DNA of 64,000 nt from Sphingobacterium lumbrici (GCF_006476045.1 NZ_SRZY01000023.1:124001-188000), one strand, 5' to 3'. Counted from the first letter of the stretch, positions 1 to 9,732 are shown. Made by a program: numbers and translations. Notes: generated by a model from the sequence alone, not told the origin.

Positions 1-107
1 ATAATGGTTTTCCGATATTATTGGATGCAGATGATGCGGTAGCACAATACTTTTTGGACATTGCCGGACGAGTAGCGCAGGAGGTGAGTATATTGGCGAA
101 TAGGTAA
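1..107 (+). CDS. Mrp/ApbC-type iron-sulfur carrier ATPase, C-terminal end only
   Basis: Only the last 34 codons are in the window (frame 3, stop TAA at 105-107). The tail contains a Pro-x-Leu-Leu-Asp segment followed by an amphipathic helix ending Ala-Gln-Glu-Val-Ser-Ile. This resembles the C-terminus of Mrp/NBP35-like P-loop ATPases, which load Fe-S clusters onto apoproteins. The catalytic part lies upstream and cannot be seen, so the call rests on the tail alone. The next gene begins 6 bases downstream, suggesting co-transcription. Confidence 0.5.
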   Translation, partial: NGFPILLDADDAVAQYFLDIAGRVAQEVSILANR

Positions 108-113
108 ACTGGT

Positions 114-809
114 ATGAAGAAGTTTCTGTGTGGAATAACCGTACTACTATTTATAAGTGTTTGCTATGGACAGCAGATTAGCCACCGCGAGATGAAAAAT
201 GGCGATTTGATTTTTGTCGGAGCAGAAGAGGAAAATCTTTCCGGTGCCATTAATAGGGTTACACAACGCTCTAAGGATATTGCCTTCGACCATGTAGCTC
301 TTTTGGAGATCGATAACGACTCTTTATTTGTATTACACGCTTCCGGAAAAAAAGGAACAGCGCGGGAAAATTTTTGGGATTTTGTACGAAATCAGAAAAA
401 AGACAGCCAACGGCTTGCTGTCTTTCGTGTAACAGAAGAATATGCAACAGCTATTCCTCTAGCTATTCAGCAGGCAAAGAAGCTCCTGGGTAAGCCCTAT
501 AATTACACTTATGTTTTAAATGATAGTAGTCTCTACTGCTCCGATTACATCGAACGGATTTTTCGAACGAATAACGTTTTTACTTTGCAGCCGATGACCT
601 TTGTAAATCCGGAAACAGGTGTGACAGATGAATACTGGAAAACGTTTTATGAGAAACAGGGAATGGAAATACCGGAGGGTAAATTGGGCTGTAACCCGAA
701 TGGATTAGCGCAATCTCCTAATGTTTCTTTTATCGGAAATATTAATCTGACGACCAGCAAGACACGATCACACAAAATATCCTGCAGGAAAGATGTATTT
801 CCAACTTAA
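114..809 (+). CDS. Secreted YiiX/YebB-like permuted papain-fold amidase
   Basis: A 231-residue protein with an N-terminal signal peptide (Lys-Lys, then a hydrophobic stretch to about residue 19 ending Gly-Gln). The mature part starts with Gly-Asp-Leu-Ile-Phe, then has Phe-Asp-His-Val-Ala with the candidate catalytic His, and later Tyr-Cys-Ser-Asp-Tyr-Ile with the candidate nucleophile Cys. This His-before-Cys order is the circularly permuted NlpC/P60-like (YiiX, peptidase C92) arrangement. Such enzymes are thought to act on amide or ester bonds in the envelope; the substrate is not known. The C-terminal 40 residues are polar and unremarkable. It lies 6 bases after the Mrp-like gene. Confidence 0.75.
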   Translation: MKKFLCGITVLLFISVCYGQQISHREMKNGDLIFVGAEEENLSGAINRVTQRSKDIAFDHVALLEIDNDSLFVLHASGKKGTARENFWDFVRNQKKDSQRLAVFRVTEEYATAIPLAIQQAKKLLGKPYNYTYVLNDSSLYCSDYIERIFRTNNVFTLQPMTFVNPETGVTDEYWKTFYEKQGMEIPEGKLGCNPNGLAQSPNVSFIGNINLTTSKTRSHKISCRKDVFPT

Positions 810-979
810 AAAAACAAAATTTGTCGGTCTGGCCAACCGAGACCATCTAATCTACAAGTACAATTTGCATACATTTTATGCTAAAGACTGAAAAAAGGTT
901 AATCATACAATAAACCTATAAAAACCGCTTTTATTTCGTATTGATAACGACAAAGATATTCGGCACTTTTTTGATAGTA

Positions 980-1190
980 TCTTCTTCTGGTTTTCTCTGG
1001 TTTTTCTTCTGACCAACAGGCGGGTATCTTCGCCCGGTATATTAGTTTTTCCTTACTGTTACCTTAGTATTATCTTAGGCCTATCCACGAAAAGGTAAGG
1101 CAGCCCTAAGACAAAGGTAAGGCAGGGGTAACGCACCCGCCCAATACAGGCCGAAGAACGTCCGAAGAAAGGGAGAAGAAAGTCCCTAGG
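980..1190. repeat. Large imperfect inverted repeat, arms about 95 bases
   Basis: The left arm is pyrimidine-rich with TTCTTCTG, CTTCGCCCGGTAT (1028-1040), CCTTAC and CTTAGG (1074-1079). The right arm holds their approximate complements in reverse order: CCTAAG (1105-1110), two AAGGTAAGGCAG copies (1092-1103, 1114-1125), ATACAGGCCGAAG (1144-1156) and GAGAAGAAAG. The paired blocks share a midpoint near 1092 with small indels. It has no ORF. It may be a miniature interspersed element or a structured transcript; copy number in the genome cannot be judged here. Confidence 0.5.
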
Positions 1191-1301
1191 AACGGGGGCT
1201 GGCAGCAAGTCGCCAGTAGAGATTTCGGATACTTTAAGGGGTATAGTCTCCTGAACAGATCGATAAAACTTAAAATATAAGAGACCTATTTGGTATATAA
1301 T

Positions 1302-1335
1302 AATAGCGGTCGGAAGATTTCTTCCGACCGCTATT
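1302..1335 (-). terminator. Terminator hairpin of the first susCD operon
   Basis: Perfect 15-bp stem (1302-1316 with 1321-1335) and a 4-base loop, 27 bases beyond the susD stop codon on the minus strand. It lacks a long U tract. Its position and strength make it the likely end of the susCD transcript, possibly acting in both directions. Confidence 0.75.
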
Positions 1336-1362
1336 GGACTTAAGTCGTATTTACTTTATCCG

Positions 1363-2739
1363 CTAATTATAACCTGGATTATTTGGTGTTAATAAAGGGT
1401 TAGTATCAATGGCTGAAGTCGGTATTGGATATAGTTCGTCATTAACCGACCTTCCCTTTTCTTCTAAAAATACTGTTGCCATAGATTTGGATGGATTACT
1501 TGACGAAGGTGTCCTTCTCATATCCATCCATCTTAAATTTTCAAAGGCAAATTCTACTCTTCGCTCTTTAATAATATCTTGTAATGTCACCGAAGCAAGC
1601 CCCGCAAGTCCTCGTTTAGTTCGAACATCATTGAATTTACCTATCACATAAGTGTCCGTTGAATTACTTCCATTACTTAAGAAATGAGCTTCGGCAGCTA
1701 TTAAATACATTTCTGATAACCTTAAGATATAATATGGATGTGCTCCGTTACCTTCAGCATCCTGATATTTTTTACAATACCAACCAGAATTGGTTGTTGG
1801 TGCTGGGATCTCTTGGATAGAAGCTGCCTTTCTTGTATCCCCTACTTCATAAGCTCCTACGAGAGATTCATCTACAGGAAGTTCGGCTCTACCACTTCCC
1901 GGCATATTAGGGTGTTGTAAAAAATAATCTAATGCGTTATCTCCTTCTGTAGATGTGTTTACAAATTTCAAAATATGTTCCTTTGATTCGAAAGGTGCTG
2001 TAAACATCGCTTCATAGTTTGATTCAATTAAAAAGTTTCCTGAATTAATAACCTCCTCTGCATACTTCTTCGCATTAGGATAATCCTTCTTAATCAAATA
2101 TACCCTAGCTAAAAGAGCTTTAGCAGCTTCTACTGATACAAATTCGCTCTTACTAAATGGAACAGGGTTCTGTATGCTCAGCAGTAAATCTTCAATTATC
2201 TTGTCATAAACTTCATCAACAGAATTTCTTGGCACATTTACAATATCGCGATTGTTAACAATTGGAACAGGTCCAAAAAGCGTTACTAATTTATAGTATC
2301 CAAATGCTCTTAAAAAGTAGGAGCTTCCCAAAAGTTTAGTCTTAATTGTTTCATCAATATCCTGTGAAGAGTTAACAATTTCGATTAAATCATTAGCTCT
2401 TTGTATCCCAACATAAGGCGCATTAAAGTATCTTGAAACCAAGACATTATTTGTAAGGATTGCATTGTCATTGATTTCCCCATGTTGAAAGAATGTTGCA
2501 CGATACTTCAAATTATCTGCAGAAAGATCTTCCGTAACGTAACTCAAATAGAAATATCCTGAATTAATATTTCCGTTTTGAAATGCGTCATATATCCCTG
2601 TCAAAAGTTTTTCCCCTTCAGGCCCTCCTACTAAATCGGGCGATAAAGAACTTTGTGAATCCAAATCCAATGAACTACACGAGCTAGATAAAAGCGCAGT
2701 CGCGACTCCTACCATTGCAATTATTATTTTAATTTTCAT
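1363..2739 (-). CDS. SusD/RagB-family outer-membrane glycan-binding lipoprotein
   Basis: A surface lipoprotein that caps a SusC-type transporter and binds its substrate. I place the start at 2739 (458 residues) rather than the longer in-frame start at 2769: the shorter form begins Met-Lys-Ile-Lys followed by a hydrophobic stretch and a Ser-Ser-Ser-Cys lipobox, and it leaves a 10-base gap after susC instead of an overlap. The TPR-like SusD fold is suggested by Tyr-Leu-Ile-Ala-Ala-Glu-Ala-His and Glu-Arg-Arg-Val-Glu-Phe-Ala-Phe-Glu near the C-terminus, a SusD hallmark. No glycosidase adjoins this pair, so the ligand cannot be inferred. Confidence 0.9.
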   Translation of the reverse strand: MKIKIIIAMVGVATALLSSSCSSLDLDSQSSLSPDLVGGPEGEKLLTGIYDAFQNGNINSGYFYLSYVTEDLSADNLKYRATFFQHGEINDNAILTNNVLVSRYFNAPYVGIQRANDLIEIVNSSQDIDETIKTKLLGSSYFLRAFGYYKLVTLFGPVPIVNNRDIVNVPRNSVDEVYDKIIEDLLLSIQNPVPFSKSEFVSVEAAKALLARVYLIKKDYPNAKKYAEEVINSGNFLIESNYEAMFTAPFESKEHILKFVNTSTEGDNALDYFLQHPNMPGSGRAELPVDESLVGAYEVGDTRKAASIQEIPAPTTNSGWYCKKYQDAEGNGAHPYYILRLSEMYLIAAEAHFLSNGSNSTDTYVIGKFNDVRTKRGLAGLASVTLQDIIKERRVEFAFENLRWMDMRRTPSSSNPSKSMATVFLEEKGRSVNDELYPIPTSAIDTNPLLTPNNPGYN

Positions 2740-2749
2740 CTTTATTCTT

Positions 2750-5749
2750 TTATAAGCCAATATTAACACCTATCACAAATGATTTAAATTGAGGAATAGC
2801 ACTTTGATCAACACCCAAATTAGCAACAGTCAACTCAGAAGATACTTCTGGGTCAAATCCACTGTACTTTGTGAATGTTAATAAATTATATCCTGTCACA
2901 TAAACTCTCGCATTGCTAAACTTCGCTTTACTAATGAACGACTTAGGCAAATTATATCCCAAAGTAATATTTTTCAATCTTAAGTACGACCCGTCTTCCA
3001 GGAATCTCGATGATCGTTGCGTATTGTAAGTTCCCCGAACACCATTAACGGCTCTTGGGTATTTAGCATCTACGTTGTCAGCAGTCCATCTGCCATCATA
3101 ATATTCCTTAAACATATTTGTTGGTTCGGGGTTTGCTCCCATACTCGCATATCCACCTTGTCCTTCGGCACCCAGATTATATATATCGTTACCATAACTA
3201 TATTGAAAGAATACTCCCAAATCAAAGTTTTTATAATTTACGGTGTTATTAATACCACCGTACATTTTTGGCAACGGATTTCCCAGAAACTGTCTATCGT
3301 CAGAAGTAATAGTATTTGAACCATTAATATCCTCATAGAGCATATCCCCGGTATTAGGATCAACACCTAAAGATTTAATTAGGAAGAACGAACCCAATGG
3401 TTGTCCTACGGCAGTTCTTGTCGCGAAAGCCCCATCAATTGGCTGATCATTGTAAAGGCTGGTCACTTCGTTTTTATATGTTGAAATATTAAGCGATGTA
3501 GTCCAAGAAAAATCCCCCTTCTCAACATTTCTTGAATTAATTTGGAAATCAAATCCTGATCCCTTCATATTTCCGATATTTTCTAGTATAGTAGAAAATC
3601 CAGTCGTAGAAGGAATAGGTCTATTTAACAAGATGTCCTTTGTATTTTTTACATAATAATCAGCAGATACTTCTATTCTATTATTAAAAAGTCCAACTTC
3701 AAGACCTGCATCAAACTGATTTGTGGTTTCCCATTTTAAATTGGGACTACCAATCGCGCTAAGAGCTAAACCTGGGCTGTCGTTGTAATTGAAACCACTT
3801 CCGATAAGTCTCATCGCGGCGAAATTACCAATACCCTCCTGATTTCCGGTCGAACCGTAGCTTGCCCTAAGTTTTAAGAAACTGACAGCAGACTTTATGT
3901 TGTCCATGAAAGACTCTTCCGAAATAACATATCCCGCTGAAACAGAAGGGAAATATCCATACCTGCCCGCTTTCGGAATTTTCGAAGAACCATCTCTTCT
4001 AATAGACGCAGAAAGAAGATATTTACTTTCCCAAGCTAAATTTAATCTCGTTAGCATTGATTCAATACGAAAATCTGTTATACTTGCAGTTCCTCCTGTA
4101 ATTGCAGCCGCGGAAGTTAAATATGGTGTTAAATCAGAAGGAAAATTACTTCCGTCTACCCGATTATTTTCCCTAGTATTCCATTGATATTCGTACACAG
4201 CAATTGCATCAACATTTAATCTTTCTTGAAATACCTTTTTATTGTAAGACAATGTCTGCGTTGTCAAATAATTCTGCGTTTGAACATACCCTGCTGCACC
4301 CGATCCATTTGAACCTTGCCCAGATAGCGATACAATAGGGTGATACAATCGTTGATCCAAGTAAGAATAATCAATACCAACAGCTGTTTTAAACTTTAAT
4401 TCTGGTAAAATTTTAAACTCCAAATATGAAGCGTTAAAAATATTAGAGAGATTGACAAAGTTGTCTGATTCGAACATCTGCACTGGATTATTATAGCTAT
4501 TAATTGCATAGCTACCATCAGCATTGTAAATCGGCTGATCCGGTCTAGCAACTAAAGATCGAGGAAATGGAGAATAAATACTATTATCCACAGGTGTTTC
4601 ATCCCTTAATGTTCTAGACAATGCCAAATTGGAACCTAACGTGATAAAGCTATTTACCTGATGTGTAATGTTTGTCCTTAGTGCATACCTTTCAAAACTA
4701 CCTTTCTTCAAAGCTCCATCTTGGCTTAGATAGTTAAATGATGTATAAAACTGCGTTTTATCATTTCCACCTGAGGTAATAGACAACTGAACATTATTTA
4801 TTCTTGAATTATCACTGATTACTTCGTCCAACCAGTTAACATTATGTTCAGGGTTTGCTACTTCCTCATTCGAAAAGATAGCAGTCCCGCCCCCATTAAT
4901 TCTAGCTTCGTTATACAGTGCCCTATATTCTGATGAGCTTAACGATTTAGGCCTGCTTGTAAGAGATTGGAAACCAGTGTATGCAGAAGCTGCAATTACA
5001 GAGTTCCCATGTTTACTTCCTCCCTTTGTAGTTATTAAAACAACACCATTAGAACCCCGAGACCCATAGATAGCGGCTGCAGAAGCGTCCTTCAAGATTT
5101 CTACTGAAAGAATATCTTCTGGGTTTAAGTTTGCCAATGGTGAAATACCAGACCCCACGGTATTAGGTGTGAAATTGTTATTTGAAGGGAGTATAACCCC
5201 ATCAACAACATAAAGAGGAGAGTTTCCCGCATTAATAGAAGACCGTCCCCGAATCTGAACAGATATTGGGGCACCTGGCCTACCTCCCCCTGACGAGACT
5301 TGAACTCCGGCGGCTCTACCTTGAAGGGCTTGTTCTATACTTGCTACCGGCTGGTCTTTTAAATCTTTGGCGCCAATAGTGGAAACAGCAGCAGTTACAT
5401 TTCTTTTTAATTGCGTACCGTATCCCACAACCACTACTTCGTCCAAAGAAGTCTCATCGTCAACTAATTGCACATTCAATACAGATTGAGTTCCTACAGG
5501 TATACGTTGCGAAACGTAACCAATGTAAGAAAACAATAATGTTGAATTTGCGGGAACAGAAAGTGAGTAGTTTCCTGATCCATCCGTCTGTGTAGCAGTG
5601 GATGTGCCAACAACCGCAACGGACACTCCAGATACAGGAGCACCATCAGTAGCTGATGTTACTTTACCACTCACTTGACGATTCTGTGCAAACGACACCC
5701 CTACCAGGCATGTTAACACTAGAAAAAAACTGAGTAATTTTTGTTTCAT
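2750..5749 (-). CDS. SusC/RagA-family TonB-dependent outer-membrane transporter
   Basis: A 999-residue TonB-dependent beta-barrel for import of oligosaccharides or peptides. Order of parts: signal peptide (1-21, ending Phe-Ala-Gln), carboxypeptidase-regulatory-like Ig domain (about 25-100), Asp-Glu-Val-Val-Val-Val-Gly-Tyr-Gly at the SusC signature, plug domain with Val-Gln-Ile-Arg-Gly-Arg and Tyr-Val-Val-Asp-Gly (about 110-230), then the barrel ending in Ile-Gly-Leu. Length is normal for the family. There is no N-terminal secretin/STN domain and no sigma/anti-sigma pair nearby, so trans-envelope signalling is not indicated. It is the first gene of the operon with the following SusD. Confidence 0.95.
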   Translation of the reverse strand: MKQKLLSFFLVLTCLVGVSFAQNRQVSGKVTSATDGAPVSGVSVAVVGTSTATQTDGSGNYSLSVPANSTLLFSYIGYVSQRIPVGTQSVLNVQLVDDETSLDEVVVVGYGTQLKRNVTAAVSTIGAKDLKDQPVASIEQALQGRAAGVQVSSGGGRPGAPISVQIRGRSSINAGNSPLYVVDGVILPSNNNFTPNTVGSGISPLANLNPEDILSVEILKDASAAAIYGSRGSNGVVLITTKGGSKHGNSVIAASAYTGFQSLTSRPKSLSSSEYRALYNEARINGGGTAIFSNEEVANPEHNVNWLDEVISDNSRINNVQLSITSGGNDKTQFYTSFNYLSQDGALKKGSFERYALRTNITHQVNSFITLGSNLALSRTLRDETPVDNSIYSPFPRSLVARPDQPIYNADGSYAINSYNNPVQMFESDNFVNLSNIFNASYLEFKILPELKFKTAVGIDYSYLDQRLYHPIVSLSGQGSNGSGAAGYVQTQNYLTTQTLSYNKKVFQERLNVDAIAVYEYQWNTRENNRVDGSNFPSDLTPYLTSAAAITGGTASITDFRIESMLTRLNLAWESKYLLSASIRRDGSSKIPKAGRYGYFPSVSAGYVISEESFMDNIKSAVSFLKLRASYGSTGNQEGIGNFAAMRLIGSGFNYNDSPGLALSAIGSPNLKWETTNQFDAGLEVGLFNNRIEVSADYYVKNTKDILLNRPIPSTTGFSTILENIGNMKGSGFDFQINSRNVEKGDFSWTTSLNISTYKNEVTSLYNDQPIDGAFATRTAVGQPLGSFFLIKSLGVDPNTGDMLYEDINGSNTITSDDRQFLGNPLPKMYGGINNTVNYKNFDLGVFFQYSYGNDIYNLGAEGQGGYASMGANPEPTNMFKEYYDGRWTADNVDAKYPRAVNGVRGTYNTQRSSRFLEDGSYLRLKNITLGYNLPKSFISKAKFSNARVYVTGYNLLTFTKYSGFDPEVSSELTVANLGVDQSAIPQFKSFVIGVNIGL

Positions 5750-5819
5750 ATGTTTGTTGTGTTTAGTTAATATCCGGATATACTTAAATATTCGGACTGT
5801 TAAAATTTATTAAAACATA

Positions 5820-5850
5820 CAAATGTAACTATGGAAAGTTGTTTATGCAA
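5820..5850 (-). promoter_or_regulatory. Bacteroidota-type promoter of the first susCD operon
   Basis: On the minus strand TTGC (5850-5847) is followed after exactly 19 bases by TACATTTG (5827-5820), a full match to the TAnnTTTG -7 element. This predicts a leader of about 65 bases before the susC start at 5749. The leader contains a 10-bp perfect palindrome, TATCCGGATA (5771-5780). The 5750-6050 spacer otherwise shows nothing coding. Confidence 0.7.
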
Positions 5851-6013
5851 GTATTTTTCAAAAAATTATGCTAGCATATTAATCTTTCATTAAAACAGTG
5901 TTATTTTTCTAATTCAGACAATTATTTATTAATATTTGCCTATTTCATTAAAAAAATGACAACTATCACTTAAATTTTAGGTTTTACTACTTTGTAACAA
6001 CTGCTCCCGTAGA

Positions 6014-6046
6014 TTGTTCTTCCTACTTCCTTTTTAATTATATTTG
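6014..6046 (+). promoter_or_regulatory. Promoter of trmD, predicting a leaderless mRNA
   Basis: TATATTTG at 6039-6046 matches TAnnTTTG, with TTG at 6014-6016 about 22 bases upstream. Only four bases separate the -7 element from the ATG at 6051, so transcription should begin at or within a few bases of the start codon. Confidence 0.55.
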
Positions 6047-6050
6047 CACT

Positions 6051-6728
6051 ATGCGATTTGACATCATTACCGTATTGCCTTCTTTATTAGAAAGCCCTTT
6101 TGCACATTCCATTTTACAACGTGCACAAAAAAAGGGATTAGCAGAAATTCATGTGCATAACTTGCGGGAGTATGCACAAAACAAACAAAAATCTGTAGAT
6201 GATTATCCCTACGGGGGTGGATCGGGGATGGTGATGCAAATCGATCCTTTTGCATCTTGTATCGAAAAATTACAAAGTGAACGCAAGTACGATGAAATAA
6301 TTTATATGACCCCTGATGGTGTAACTTTAAATCAGGATATTGCAAACGAGCTTTCTACAAGAGGAAATATAATGATATTATGCGGCCATTACAAAGGTAT
6401 TGACCAACGTATCCGCGACATTTTTGTAACCAAGGAGATATCTATAGGCGACTACGTATTATCCGGAGGCGAGCTTCCTGCGGCAATAGTTGTCGATGCT
6501 ATTATTAGACTTATACCCGGTGTGCTATCAGATGAAACCTCTGCATTGTCAGATTCATTTCAAGACGGTTTACTTGATGCCCCCATCTACACGAGACCTG
6601 CTGAATGGCGCGGACATAAAGTACCTGCTGTATTGCTAAGTGGTCATGAAGCCAAAATTGCTGAATGGCGTGATGAACAGCAATTATTAAGAACCAAAGA
6701 GCGTAGGCCGGATTTATTAAAGGATTAA
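6051..6728 (+). CDS. trmD: tRNA (guanine-N1-)-methyltransferase TrmD
   Basis: SPOUT-family enzyme that uses SAM to methylate G37 of tRNAs, preventing +1 frameshifting. The 225-residue sequence contains the family hallmarks: Asp-Tyr-Pro-Tyr-Gly-Gly-Gly near residue 57, [11 protein letters not shown], and the trefoil-knot loop [11 protein letters not shown], followed by Thr-Arg-Pro-Ala-Glu-Trp-Arg-Gly near the end. Length is typical. Here it stands alone, not in the usual rpsP-rimM-trmD-rplS cluster. Confidence 0.97.
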   Translation: MRFDIITVLPSLLESPFAHSILQRAQKKGLAEIHVHNLREYAQNKQKSVDDYPYGGGSGMVMQIDPFASCIEKLQSERKYDEIIYMTPDGVTLNQDIANELSTRGNIMILCGHYKGIDQRIRDIFVTKEISIGDYVLSGGELPAAIVVDAIIRLIPGVLSDETSALSDSFQDGLLDAPIYTRPAEWRGHKVPAVLLSGHEAKIAEWRDEQQLLRTKERRPDLLKD

Positions 6729-7316
6729 GGTTTTTTGATTGGTATTGATTGAAATAATAGAAGGTTTAATTTATACAGTGTCTTTGTCGCTCAGACCGCG
6801 ACTGGTCCATACTTTTGTCTTGCCAAAAGTATGCAAACCTGCCTGCCGGCAGGCAGGAGCGTGTCGCTCGAACCTTTTGGCCGTAAGGATAGTGCCTCCT
6901 ATTGCCATTGCCAAAAGCTTCACAGGCGACATTTGTCGAATATGAAAGGATAGTGCATTGTTATATGATTATTATAATACTTCAGCTGAATTGAAAAAAG
7001 ACGGCCTAAGCGGATTTGGACGTGCAGGCAGCAGATGATGTGTTGCAGAAACGTACGATCAGCACTTAACCAAGCAGGTCTCAGCCCTTGCCGTGGGACA
7101 GAGTGGGGTGGCGGCCTAAGAGCTGCGCACTGCATCATCGCGTAGCCGGAACAACAAATACGATAAAGCCTTGATTTTTTTGCTTCGTTTTTTTATCAAG
7201 AAAAAAATGAAGGCCCTGTCGTGGCAACGACGGAAAGGCAATGCGAGGGTCAAAAAATTGATTAAATAAAACCTTTATTTTAACAAAAGAAACACTCTTC
7301 AAGTAATTGCATAAAA
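6729..7316. repeat. Spacer filled with palindromic, probably interspersed repeats
   Basis: About 590 bases with no credible gene and base composition unlike the flanks. Elements seen: ACTTTTG/CAAAAGT hairpin (6811-6830), a perfect 20-bp palindrome made of CCTGCC/GGCAGG units (6838-6857), a G/C-rich block (7010-7150), and CTTGAT...ATCAAG flanking a T-rich loop (7170-7200). These resemble extragenic palindromic sequences scattered in Sphingobacteriaceae genomes; that resemblance is from memory and unverified. No transposase accompanies them. Confidence 0.5.
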
Positions 7317-7341
7317 AAAGGTCCGCGGTAAGCGGACCTTT
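7317..7341 (-). terminator. Rho-independent terminator of pnp
   Basis: 10-bp perfect stem (7317-7326 with 7332-7341) and a 5-base loop, followed on the minus strand by a run of T. It lies 23 bases past the pnp stop codon. Confidence 0.9.
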
Positions 7342-7363
7342 CTATATCTAATAAAACTTTAAA

Positions 7364-9550
7364 CTAAGCTTGGGGAGCATCAGCAGACGGTGCTGCAGAT
7401 GCCTGATCTTGCTTAGGCTTGTCTTCACGTGGAGGACGAGGTAATAATGCCTTACGGGAAAGCTTCATCTTACCCTGCTTGTCAATATCCAATAACTTAA
7501 CCGTTACCATATCACCTTCTTTTAACACACCATCCATGGTTTCAAGACGTTTCCAGTCGATTTCAGAGATGTGTAATAAACCATCTTTACCCGGCATGAT
7601 CTCAACGAATGCGCCAAAGTTCATGATCGACTTCACTTTACCTTCATAGATTTCACCTACTTCAGGTCTAGCTACGATGTTTTTAATACGCGTAGTGGCA
7701 GCATCGATGGCAGCTTTATTATCTGCAAAGATCTGTACAATACCTTTATTATCCACTTCTTCAATAGAAATTGTGGCGCCAGTTTCACGTTGCATTTCCT
7801 GGATAATTTTACCACCGGGTCCGATAACTGCACCGATAAATTCTTTATCGATTGTCAATTGAATAATACGAGGAGCATGTGGTTTATAATCCTCACGAGG
7901 AGCAGCAATTGTATTCTTCATTTCGCCTAAGATATGAAGACGTGCTTCTTTCGCCTGGTCTAATGCTTGCGTAAGCACTTCCCATTTCAAACCATTTATT
8001 TTTAAATCCATCTGACAGGCTACGATACCATTTTCAGTACCTGTAACTTTAAAGTCCATATCGCCCAAGTGATCTTCATCACCTAAAATATCAGACAAAA
8101 TAGCATATTTTCCAGTTTTTTCATCCGTGATTAAACCCATTGCAATACCCGATACAGGAGCTTTTAATTTCACACCCGCATCCAATAAGGCCAACGTACC
8201 GGCACATACCGTTGCCATTGATGAAGATCCGTTTGACTCTAAGATATCAGAAACGATACGAATCGTATACGGATTTTCTGCATCGGATGGCAATACCTTT
8301 TTCAACGACCGCATCGCTAAGTTACCGTGACCAATTTCACGGCGACCAGCACCTCTGTTCGGTCTTACCTCGCCAGTTGAAAATCCTGGAAAGTTATAAT
8401 GTAAAATAAATTTATTATATCCGTTGATGAACGCACCGTCAATCATTTGTTCATCATCCTTAGCACCCAACGTAACAGAAGTCAAGGATTGTGTCTCTCC
8501 ACGTGTGAACACAGCTGAACCGTGTGCTGCGGGTAAATAATCAACTTCAGACCAAATCGGACGAACAGTACGTACATCACGTCCATCCAATCGCTTTCCT
8601 TCATCCAATACTAAATTGCGAACCGCATCATATTGTACATCGTGAAAATATTTCTTTAATAGGAATTTTGTTTCATCATCCACTTCTTCGCCAAAAGCGG
8701 TTTTAAATTCTTCAAAAATTTCAGCGAACTTATCCGAACGATCATGTTTTGCGGAAGCAGAAGCTGCAATTGCATATACTTTATCATACGTAGCAGCATA
8801 TATCGCCTCACGCAATTCTGGATTTGAAGGCTCATGGTTGAAGTCGCGTTTTACTGTCGATCCCACCAAGTTTGCCAATTCAATCTGAGCAGCAACTTGT
8901 TTTTTAATTGCATCATGCGCAAAAGCAATTGCCTCCACCATTTCAGCTTCTGAAATTTCGTTCGCTTCACCTTCTACCATCACGATATCCTGAGCGGAAC
9001 CCGCTACGATAAATTCCAAGGAAGCATTTGCTAACGCAGAAAGACGAGGATTAATAACTAATTGACCATCGATTTTCGCTACACGTACTTCTGAAATGGG
9101 ACCGTTGAAAGGAATATCCGACACTGCTAAAGCCGCTGAAGCTGCCAAACCTGCTAACGCATCGGGCATAATATCTTTATCCGCAGAAATAAGTGAAATC
9201 ATCACCTGTGTATCTGCGTGGTATGTTTCAGGGAATAATGGACGTAAAGCTCTATCTACCAAACGAGAAATTAAGACCTCGTAATCGGACAATCTTGCCT
9301 CACGACGCAAAAAACCTCCAGGTATACGGCCGGTAGCCGCATATTTCTCTTGGTAATCGACTGATAATGGCAGAAAATCTACACCTTCTTTCGCTTCTCT
9401 TGAGGAAACTACTGTTGCCAAAAGCATCGTATCACCTTGTTTTAAGACTACTGAACCATCCGCTTGTTTCGCTAATTTACCAGTAGACAATTCGATAGGC
9501 GCTAAATCTCCGCCTAAGTCAATTGTAACTTTTTTTTCGTTGTAACTCAT
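7364..9550 (-). CDS. pnp: Polyribonucleotide nucleotidyltransferase (PNPase)
   Basis: Phosphorolytic 3'-to-5' exoribonuclease that degrades mRNA and trims structured RNAs in the cytoplasm. The 728 residues carry two RNase PH-like domains (about 1-230 and 320-550; the second includes Gly-Arg-Arg-Glu-Ile-Gly-His-Gly and [13 protein letters not shown]), a KH domain with Gly-Pro-Gly-Gly-Lys-Ile (about 560-620) and an S1 domain (about 625-695). The tail is charged and Pro/Ala-rich. It follows rpsO on the same strand, the widespread rpsO-pnp order, but a terminator sits between them and pnp has its own -7 element. Confidence 0.98.
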   Translation of the reverse strand: MSYNEKKVTIDLGGDLAPIELSTGKLAKQADGSVVLKQGDTMLLATVVSSREAKEGVDFLPLSVDYQEKYAATGRIPGGFLRREARLSDYEVLISRLVDRALRPLFPETYHADTQVMISLISADKDIMPDALAGLAASAALAVSDIPFNGPISEVRVAKIDGQLVINPRLSALANASLEFIVAGSAQDIVMVEGEANEISEAEMVEAIAFAHDAIKKQVAAQIELANLVGSTVKRDFNHEPSNPELREAIYAATYDKVYAIAASASAKHDRSDKFAEIFEEFKTAFGEEVDDETKFLLKKYFHDVQYDAVRNLVLDEGKRLDGRDVRTVRPIWSEVDYLPAAHGSAVFTRGETQSLTSVTLGAKDDEQMIDGAFINGYNKFILHYNFPGFSTGEVRPNRGAGRREIGHGNLAMRSLKKVLPSDAENPYTIRIVSDILESNGSSSMATVCAGTLALLDAGVKLKAPVSGIAMGLITDEKTGKYAILSDILGDEDHLGDMDFKVTGTENGIVACQMDLKINGLKWEVLTQALDQAKEARLHILGEMKNTIAAPREDYKPHAPRIIQLTIDKEFIGAVIGPGGKIIQEMQRETGATISIEEVDNKGIVQIFADNKAAIDAATTRIKNIVARPEVGEIYEGKVKSIMNFGAFVEIMPGKDGLLHISEIDWKRLETMDGVLKEGDMVTVKLLDIDKQGKMKLSRKALLPRPPREDKPKQDQASAAPSADAPQA

Positions 9551-9622
9551 TGTTTTCTTGTTGTGATGTATCTTGCGTCAATTGTGGAATACATCTAATT
9601 ATATTTTACTTTTTTAGTTGCA

Positions 9623-9630
9623 CAAAGGTA
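9623..9630 (-). promoter_or_regulatory. -7 element of a pnp promoter
   Basis: TACCTTTG on the minus strand matches TAnnTTTG exactly, about 73 bases before the pnp start. The nearest TTTG lies only 12 bases further up, so no well-spaced -33 element was found. Confidence 0.45.
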
Positions 9631-9702
9631 GTTATAATTTAACAAAAAACCTTCATAACACCACACGATACTACCAACGATCATAAAACTTCATTTCAAA
9701 AA

Positions 9703-9732
9703 AAAAGCCACCTACGAATGTAAGTGGCCTTT
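9703..9732 (-). terminator. Rho-independent terminator of rpsO
   Basis: Stem 9707-9715 with 9720-9728 (one G-T pair), 4-base loop, flanked by A and T runs; on the minus strand it ends in eight or more T. It lies 18 bases after the rpsO stop codon. Confidence 0.85.

Larger units (their letters stand above)
810..1362. other. Non-coding spacer with an imperfect inverted repeat
   Basis: No convincing coding potential in any frame over 553 bases. It holds a weak hairpin just after the amidase gene (around 826-845), an imperfect inverted repeat centred near 1092, and the hairpin terminator of the minus-strand susD gene at its right end. Confidence 0.7.

Noticed and set aside
6739..7138. Two short ORFs, one on each strand, in the trmD-pnp spacer
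   Set aside because: They run through palindromic repeat DNA, have Cys/Arg-rich low-complexity translations and no family features.
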